NCBI RefSeq assembly: GCF_001279525.1
Contig: NZ_LGDY01000091.1
Coordinates: forward strand, 558,001-622,000
Direction: 5' to 3'
Length of the DNA: 64,000 nucleotides
DNA from: Nocardia sp. NRRL S-836
GTDB lineage: Bacteria > Actinomycetota > Actinomycetes > Mycobacteriales > Pseudonocardiaceae
The position numbers and the translations under genes are program-made. A model generated the notes under the pieces. It worked only from the letters and a program-made list of their open reading frames with translations, was not told the DNA's origin and did not search any database. Of the stretch, positions 60,201 through 64,000 are shown piece after piece. Position 1 is the first letter of the stretch. Each line of letters begins with the position of its first letter.

Positions 60201-60554
60201 ATGGCGGTGGTCAGCGTGCAAGGCACCGACCTGGTGGTGGAGATGGAGGGACTGGACAAGCTCTGGGCGCTCAAGAGCAAGCTGACCATCCCGCTGGCGA
60301 ACGTGCGGGGAGCCACGGTGGACCCGGGCATCGTGGCCGAGCCGAAGGGCATCCGGGCACCGGGCACGCACCTGCCCAAGGTCATCACGGCGGGCACGTT
60401 CCACCACGACGGCGAGAAGGTCTTCTGGGCCGTGCGTGACGCGCAGAAGGCCGTGGTCGTGGAACTGGCCGACGAGAACTACACCCGGCTGGTGGTCGAA
60501 GTAGACGACCCGCGCGCGGTGGTGGCCATGGTCGAGCAGGCGACGGGCCGGTGA
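60201..60554 (+). CDS. Small PH-like domain protein of unknown function
   Basis: A 117-residue protein with AAGGAG before the ATG. It reads as one beta-rich domain with a final helix: VSVQGTDLVVEMEGLDKLWALKSKLTIPLANVRGATVDP, then RAPGTHLPKVITAGTFHHDGEKVFWAVRDAQKAVVVELADENYTRLVVEVDDP, in parts. The alternation of strands and the 'KLWALKSxxxIPLxxVxxxxxDP' opening suit a bacterial PH-like fold often seen in actinomycetes. No catalytic residues. It is coupled to the hydrolase gene by a 4-bp overlap (GTGA). Confidence 0.7.
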   Translation: MAVVSVQGTDLVVEMEGLDKLWALKSKLTIPLANVRGATVDPGIVAEPKGIRAPGTHLPKVITAGTFHHDGEKVFWAVRDAQKAVVVELADENYTRLVVEVDDPRAVVAMVEQATGR

Positions 60555-61594
60555 ACGTCAGACTCGCGGTGGCGCTGGCGACGGTGGTCTCCACGGCGGT
60601 GACCGGCGTCCCGGCCGCTGTCGCCGCCTCGGCGCCCGAACCCGGTCGTGGCCACCACTCCGGGACCTGGGCGCCGGCACGGGACGAGGAGGTGTCCTTC
60701 GTCGTCGACGGCACGACCACCTACGGGACGCTGCACGTGCCGGCCCGCCGCCGCGGCGAACGGCTGCCCGCGGCCCTGCTGCTGCCCGGCAGCGGGCCGA
60801 CCGACCGCGACGGGAACCAGCCACCGGCGGTCACGCCGAACACGATCCGGGACCTGGCCGGTGTGCTGGGCGGCAACCGGGTGGTGACCCTCCGGTTCGA
60901 CAAGTACGGAACCGGCCGCACGGGCCCGGGGGAGTGGGCCGGGCACCCGCAGGACATCGACCACCCGGCGTTCGTCCGGCAGGCCGCGGCCGCCCGTGAC
61001 CTCCTGCGGGGCCGCGAGGAGGTGGCCCCCGGCCGGGTGGCGCTCGCCGGTCACAGCGAGGGAGCGGTGACGGCGCTGGTGCTCGCCGCCGACGCGCCAC
61101 GTGACCGGCGGGCCGCCGCGCTGATCCTGCTGCAGCCGCTCGCGGTGCGGATGCTGGACCTGCTGGCCATGCAGCTGCACGACCAGATCCGGCAGCTGGT
61201 CGAGTCCGGCGGGATGACCGGGGCCGAAGGGCAGGCGGTGGACCGTGCGGTCGACGGCGCCGTGGCCGACCTGCGGGCCGGCCGGCCGGTCGACACGACC
61301 GCCATGCCGGCGGCGCTCGCCGCGTTGTTCCAGGCACTGGCGGGGCCGAGCCGGACGTTCGTGACCTCCGTCGACGCCGTGCACCCGCCGGACGTCGCAC
61401 GGCGGCTGCGGCCGATGCCCGTGCTGCTGACCTGCGGCACGCTGGATCCCCAGGTGCCCTGCCACACCACCGACCAGCTCGCCTCCGTCGTGCGCCACCG
61501 CGTCGTCCTGCCCGGTGTGGGCCACGCGATGACCACCGCCGACGGGACGTTCTCACCGGTCCTGACCCGTCACCTCCGCGCTCTGCGGTGGTGA
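60551..61594 (+). CDS. Secreted alpha/beta hydrolase
   Basis: A 347-residue protein with a signal peptide (VRLAVALATVVSTAVTGVPAAVA). The mature part contains VSFVVDGTTTYGTLHVPARR, ALLLPGSGPTDRDGNQ (oxyanion loop), VVTLRFDKYGTGRTG, and the nucleophile elbow LAGHSEGAVTALVLA. A C-terminal His is in LPGVGHAMTTADG, and an Asp candidate in CGTLDPQVPC. It resembles serine aminopeptidase/S9-like esterases. GTG start overlaps the previous stop. It is the third gene of the TetR-led operon. Confidence 0.85.
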   Translation: MNVRLAVALATVVSTAVTGVPAAVAASAPEPGRGHHSGTWAPARDEEVSFVVDGTTTYGTLHVPARRRGERLPAALLLPGSGPTDRDGNQPPAVTPNTIRDLAGVLGGNRVVTLRFDKYGTGRTGPGEWAGHPQDIDHPAFVRQAAAARDLLRGREEVAPGRVALAGHSEGAVTALVLAADAPRDRRAAALILLQPLAVRMLDLLAMQLHDQIRQLVESGGMTGAEGQAVDRAVDGAVADLRAGRPVDTTAMPAALAALFQALAGPSRTFVTSVDAVHPPDVARRLRPMPVLLTCGTLDPQVPCHTTDQLASVVRHRVVLPGVGHAMTTADGTFSPVLTRHLRALRW

Positions 61595-61595
61595 G

Positions 61596-61865
61596 GTGGC
61601 CGGCGGATCAGGGGGAGTGGTGGTAGCGGAACTGGTGCGGTCGTGGCAGGCCGAGATCACCCGGCTCGACCCGCGGCTGCGGGACCTGGTGATCACCGCC
61701 GACCACGGCGACTTCTGGCACCTGTCCTTCGAGCTCGGGGAGACCTGGCACGAGGCCGTCTCCGGCGACCTGGGCACGTTCGCGTTCCCAGACCACGCCG
61801 GGTACTTCGAGGACGAGGTGCCCGCGGCCGGTGTGCCGCGGCGGGTGGTCGAGCTGTTCGCGTGA
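61596..61865 (+). CDS. Small acidic hypothetical protein
   Basis: An 89-residue protein directly after the hydrolase stop; GTG at 61596 is used, but GTG codons at 61617-61623 after AGGGGGAG are equally possible. It is rich in acidic and aromatic residues: LVRSWQAEITRLDPRLRDLVITADHGDFWHLSFELGETWHEAVS, then FPDHAGYFEDEVPAAGVP. No known motif. It is probably the last gene of the operon, as a hairpin follows. Confidence 0.5.
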   Translation: MAGGSGGVVVAELVRSWQAEITRLDPRLRDLVITADHGDFWHLSFELGETWHEAVSGDLGTFAFPDHAGYFEDEVPAAGVPRRVVELFA

Positions 61866-61875
61866 GGTGGGGAAA

Positions 61876-61907
61876 CCGGCCCGTCAGGACACGTCCTGGC
61901 GGGCCGG
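61876..61907. terminator. Hairpin terminator between convergent genes
   Basis: CCGGCCCGTCAGGAC is followed by GTCCTGGCGGGCCGG, pairing over 13-15 bp with one G-U-type mismatch; the innermost bases form the loop. It closes the operon and the convergent ROK gene. Confidence 0.75.
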
Positions 61908-61953
61908 CCTTCTGCGCGCCGTGAGGGTGGTGGTCGTGCGACGACGCGCGGTG

Positions 61954-63114
61954 TCAGGGTGTGCGCTGGGGTGCGGTGGCGAGCACCGTGCGCTGGATGG
62001 CCACGGCCGCGGCGCCGCGGGCCCAGAGCGTCGGGTCGTCGTTGATGAAGCGCAGGTCGATCGGTGACGCCTCGGCGTGGCGGGCCTGGGCGATGGCCGC
62101 GCGGACGCGCGACTCGGCGACCTGGGCGAGGCGGATGCCCTCGCCGGTCAGGATGATCCGCTCGGGCTGGGCGATGTTGGCGACGGCCGCTATCAGCGTG
62201 CCGAACGCGTGCGCGGCCCGGCCGACGATCTGGTCGGCCACCGGGTCCCCGGCTTCGGCCAGGTCCAGCACCTCGTCGTAGGTGACGGGCCGGCCCAGGG
62301 TCAGGGCGGCCTGCGACCGGATGGCGTCGGTGGTGAGCAGGGCCTTCACGCAGCCGCGGTGCCCCTCCGGGCAGGACGGGCCGAGCGGGTCGACGGGGAA
62401 GTGCCCGAGCAGGCCCAGGCCGGAGTCCGGGCCGCTGACGAGGTGGTCGTGGATCACGAGCCCGCCACCGACACCGGCGCCGATGGTGAGCACGGCGAAG
62501 CTCTGCACGTCCTTGCCGTCACCGAACCAGTGCTCGGCCTCCAGCAGGGCGTCCAGGTCGTTGGACACCACGGCCGGCGTGCCGGTGGCCGCGGTGACCG
62601 CCGCCCCCAGGTCGACCTCGCCCCAGTGCAGGAACACCGCACGCTGCACGCGGGAGAAGTCGCGGACCACGGCGCCGATGCCGATGCCGATCGCGGTGGC
62701 CGGACGGGCCGGGTCGTCCAGCGCGGCGACCAGCTCGGCGATCCTGGCCACGACCGCTTCCGGGCTGTGGTCGGTGACGTCGGCGGTGGCGCTGCCGAGG
62801 ATGTCCGCGCGCAGGTTCGTCAGCACACCGTACGCGCGGAAGCCGGCGAGCTTGATGCCGATGAACCGCTGCACGTCCGGGTCCACGTCGAGCGGTTGCA
62901 GCGGTCGTCCGCCGCCGCGCAGGTTCGGCGTCTCCACCTCGCGCAGCAGGCCGACGTCCATCAGCGGCTTGGTCAGCCGGGTCAGGCTCGCCGTCGACAG
63001 CCCCAGCCGGTCCGCCAGCTCCGAACGGGCCAGCGGGCCGTGCAGCAGCACCTCCAGCGTCACGCGGCGGGCTGAGGGCAGCAGGGGTGCCCAGGGTGAT
63101 GCGGCGTCGAGCAC
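61954..63114 (-). CDS. ROK-family transcriptional regulator
   Basis: A 386-residue ROK repressor. The GTG at 63114 has GAGGAG 6 nt upstream. The N-terminal HTH is LEVLLHGPLARSELADRLGLSTASLTRLTKPLMDVGLLREV. The sugar-kinase-like domain follows (GIKLAGFRAYGVLTNLRADILGS; LTIGAGVGGGLVIHDHLVSG). The catalytic DxGGT loop is absent, so it is a regulator, not a kinase. The zinc-site region reads GHFPVDPLGPSCPEGHRGC, with Glu where CxCG proteins have the second Cys. It is divergent from a sugar ABC transporter gene that it probably represses. Confidence 0.92.
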   Translation of the reverse strand: MLDAASPWAPLLPSARRVTLEVLLHGPLARSELADRLGLSTASLTRLTKPLMDVGLLREVETPNLRGGGRPLQPLDVDPDVQRFIGIKLAGFRAYGVLTNLRADILGSATADVTDHSPEAVVARIAELVAALDDPARPATAIGIGIGAVVRDFSRVQRAVFLHWGEVDLGAAVTAATGTPAVVSNDLDALLEAEHWFGDGKDVQSFAVLTIGAGVGGGLVIHDHLVSGPDSGLGLLGHFPVDPLGPSCPEGHRGCVKALLTTDAIRSQAALTLGRPVTYDEVLDLAEAGDPVADQIVGRAAHAFGTLIAAVANIAQPERIILTGEGIRLAQVAESRVRAAIAQARHAEASPIDLRFINDDPTLWARGAAAVAIQRTVLATAPQRTP

Positions 63115-63152
63115 CGTGCGCTCCTCGCGGGGTCGGGGATAACCGAGCCGCA

Positions 63153-63180
63153 ATAGTATCGCCGCAAAACCGGCTGACAA
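63153..63180 (-). promoter_or_regulatory. Promoter of the ROK gene (minus strand)
   Basis: On the minus strand TTGTCA (63175-63180), a 16-bp spacer and TACTAT (63153-63158) form a good promoter, with a leader of about 32 nt carrying the GAGGAG site. Confidence 0.6.
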
Positions 63181-63216
63181 GACCTCCTGCGTGACGAAAA
63201 CGTGACTAGCTGCGGG

Positions 63217-63255
63217 TTGACGGGTTACGGTCGTGTCGCCCTTAATGTTGCGACA
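63217..63255 (+). promoter_or_regulatory. Sugar-ABC operon promoter with palindrome TGTCGC-N10-GCGACA
   Basis: TTGACG (63217-63222), an 18-bp spacer and CTTAAT (63241-63246) form the promoter. The inverted repeat TGTCGC (63234-63239) and GCGACA (63250-63255) is centred on the -10. It is the likely operator for the divergently encoded ROK regulator. Confidence 0.65.
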
Positions 63256-63304
63256 AAGAAAACCCCGGTAGGCGACGCCGCCGTCGCGGCTCTGGAGGAT
63301 CGAG

Positions 63305-64000
63305 ATGCGCAGACACCCCATGAGGCTGGTCACCGCGGTGGCCGCCGCCTTGGCGCTGGTGATGACCGGGTGTTCGAGCGGAGGTGGCTCCGGTGACGCG
63401 GGCACGCTCAAGGTGTGGTGGTGGGAGACCGACGACAGCGCGCTGTCGGCCGCCTGGAAGCAGGCCGTCTCGATCTTCGAGAAGGAGCACCCCGGCGTCA
63501 CGGTCAAGCAGGAGCTCAAGACCTACGAGCAGATGCAGCAGTCCGGCCAGCTCATCCTCGACTCGAACGACACCCCCGACGTGCTGGAGTACCTCAAGGG
63601 CAACGCCACCGCCGGCGTCGTCGCCAAGGCGGGCCTGCTCACCGACCTGACCGAGGTCTCCAAGACCCGAGGCTGGAAGCTGGACAACTCCGCCCAGGAC
63701 GTCGGCCTCTACGACGACAACGGCCTGATGGGTTCGGGCAAGCGGTACGGCGTCACGAACTACGGCGAGTACGTCGGCGTCTGGTACAACCAGGACCTGT
63801 TCGCCCAGCACAACGTGCGGGTGCCGACAAACCTCGCCGAGTTCGAGAACGTGCTGAAGACCTTCGCGGACAAGGGCATCACGCCGCTCGCGCTCGGCTC
63901 GGCCGACTACCCCGGCCCGCACCTGCTGTACGCGCTCGCGCTCGCGCACATGGACCAGCGGTCCCTGGCCGCCTACCAGCGGTTCCAGGGCGCGGTCGAC
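63305..64000 (+). CDS. Sugar ABC transporter substrate-binding lipoprotein (3' end cut by window)
   Basis: The first 232 codons of a family 1 extracellular solute-binding protein. ATG at 63305 follows GGAGG; an in-frame ATG lies at 63320. The lipoprotein signal (RLVTAVAAALALVMTGCSSG) has the lipobox VMTGC. The mature part shows LKVWWWETDDSALSAAWKQAVSIFEKEHPGVTV, DTPDVLEYLKGNATAGVVAKAGLLTDLTEV and YGVTNYGEYVGVWYNQDLFAQHNVRVPTNLAEF, typical of oligosaccharide binders. It faces the ROK gene across a palindromic promoter; permease genes should follow outside the window. Confidence 0.9.
   Translation, partial: MRRHPMRLVTAVAAALALVMTGCSSGGGSGDAGTLKVWWWETDDSALSAAWKQAVSIFEKEHPGVTVKQELKTYEQMQQSGQLILDSNDTPDVLEYLKGNATAGVVAKAGLLTDLTEVSKTRGWKLDNSAQDVGLYDDNGLMGSGKRYGVTNYGEYVGVWYNQDLFAQHNVRVPTNLAEFENVLKTFADKGITPLALGSADYPGPHLLYALALAHMDQRSLAAYQRFQGAVD

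Overview
The window is a stretch of about 73% GC chromosome from a filamentous-actinomycete-type genome. GTG starts, SARP/AfsR and LAL regulators, many MDR/SDR enzymes, Tat and lipoprotein exports, an EspG/PPE/WXG type VII secretion cluster, a GH44-CBM2 cellulase and a 3,055-residue RHS protein all fit an actinomycete. The mix of ESX-type genes with antibiotic-type regulators suggests Pseudonocardiales (for example Lentzea, Saccharothrix or Actinosynnema relatives); that placement is inference. It looks like ordinary chromosome: I see no phage, integrase, IS element, CRISPR array, rRNA or tRNA.

Layout. 1-5.2 kb: a truncated GNAT gene, a predicted PD-(D/E)XK nuclease, a stand-alone CBM48-like protein, two HxlR regulators with divergent partners, and a PUA/EVE-like protein. 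5.2-11.5 kb: a SARP regulon. A beta-helix DUF4097-type protein, the 1,041-residue SARP itself, then a P450 and an alpha/beta hydrolase; the first and third transcription units carry the same three-copy 11-bp direct repeat upstream. 11.5-18.2 kb: MDR and SDR oxidoreductases, a LysR regulator, a Tat-exported beta-helix protein, small proteins, a STAS protein and a membrane-anchored pentapeptide-repeat protein. 18.3-25.4 kb: two facing, translationally coupled operons of type VII secretion accessory genes. They include a lysozyme-like/helical protein, a WXG-like/CHAP protein, two small YbaB-like proteins, an EspG-like chaperone, and EspC-, WXG- and PPE-like substrates, but no secretion ATPase or membrane core gene.

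25.6-33.9 kb: two unknown proteins (one Nudix-like), a GH44 cellulase, and a tightly packed AraC-P450-FAD monooxygenase group. 34.2-41.2 kb: a LAL regulator followed by two hydrolases, a small secreted protein, and a divergent oxidoreductase/LysR pair sharing a perfect 21-bp operator. 41.2-46.2 kb: a TetR gene facing a taurine-type ABC transporter/dioxygenase operon (tauC-tauA-tauB-tauD order), then an NAD(P)H:quinone oxidoreductase. 46.4-57.8 kb: the giant RHS/YD gene and a co-oriented secreted beta-rich protein, closed by a 24-bp-stem terminator. 57.9-64 kb: formaldehyde-dehydrogenase-like and SRPBCC genes facing a TetR operon, a ROK regulator, and the start of a sugar ABC transporter operon cut by the window end.

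A recurrent regulatory style is visible. At least nine genes have a TANNNT or GATAGT -10 element ending 6-7 nt before the start codon, which predicts leaderless mRNA and fixes several starts. Many divergent regulator/enzyme pairs carry perfect or near-perfect palindromes positioned over these promoters. All functions come from reading motifs by eye; no database search was run.
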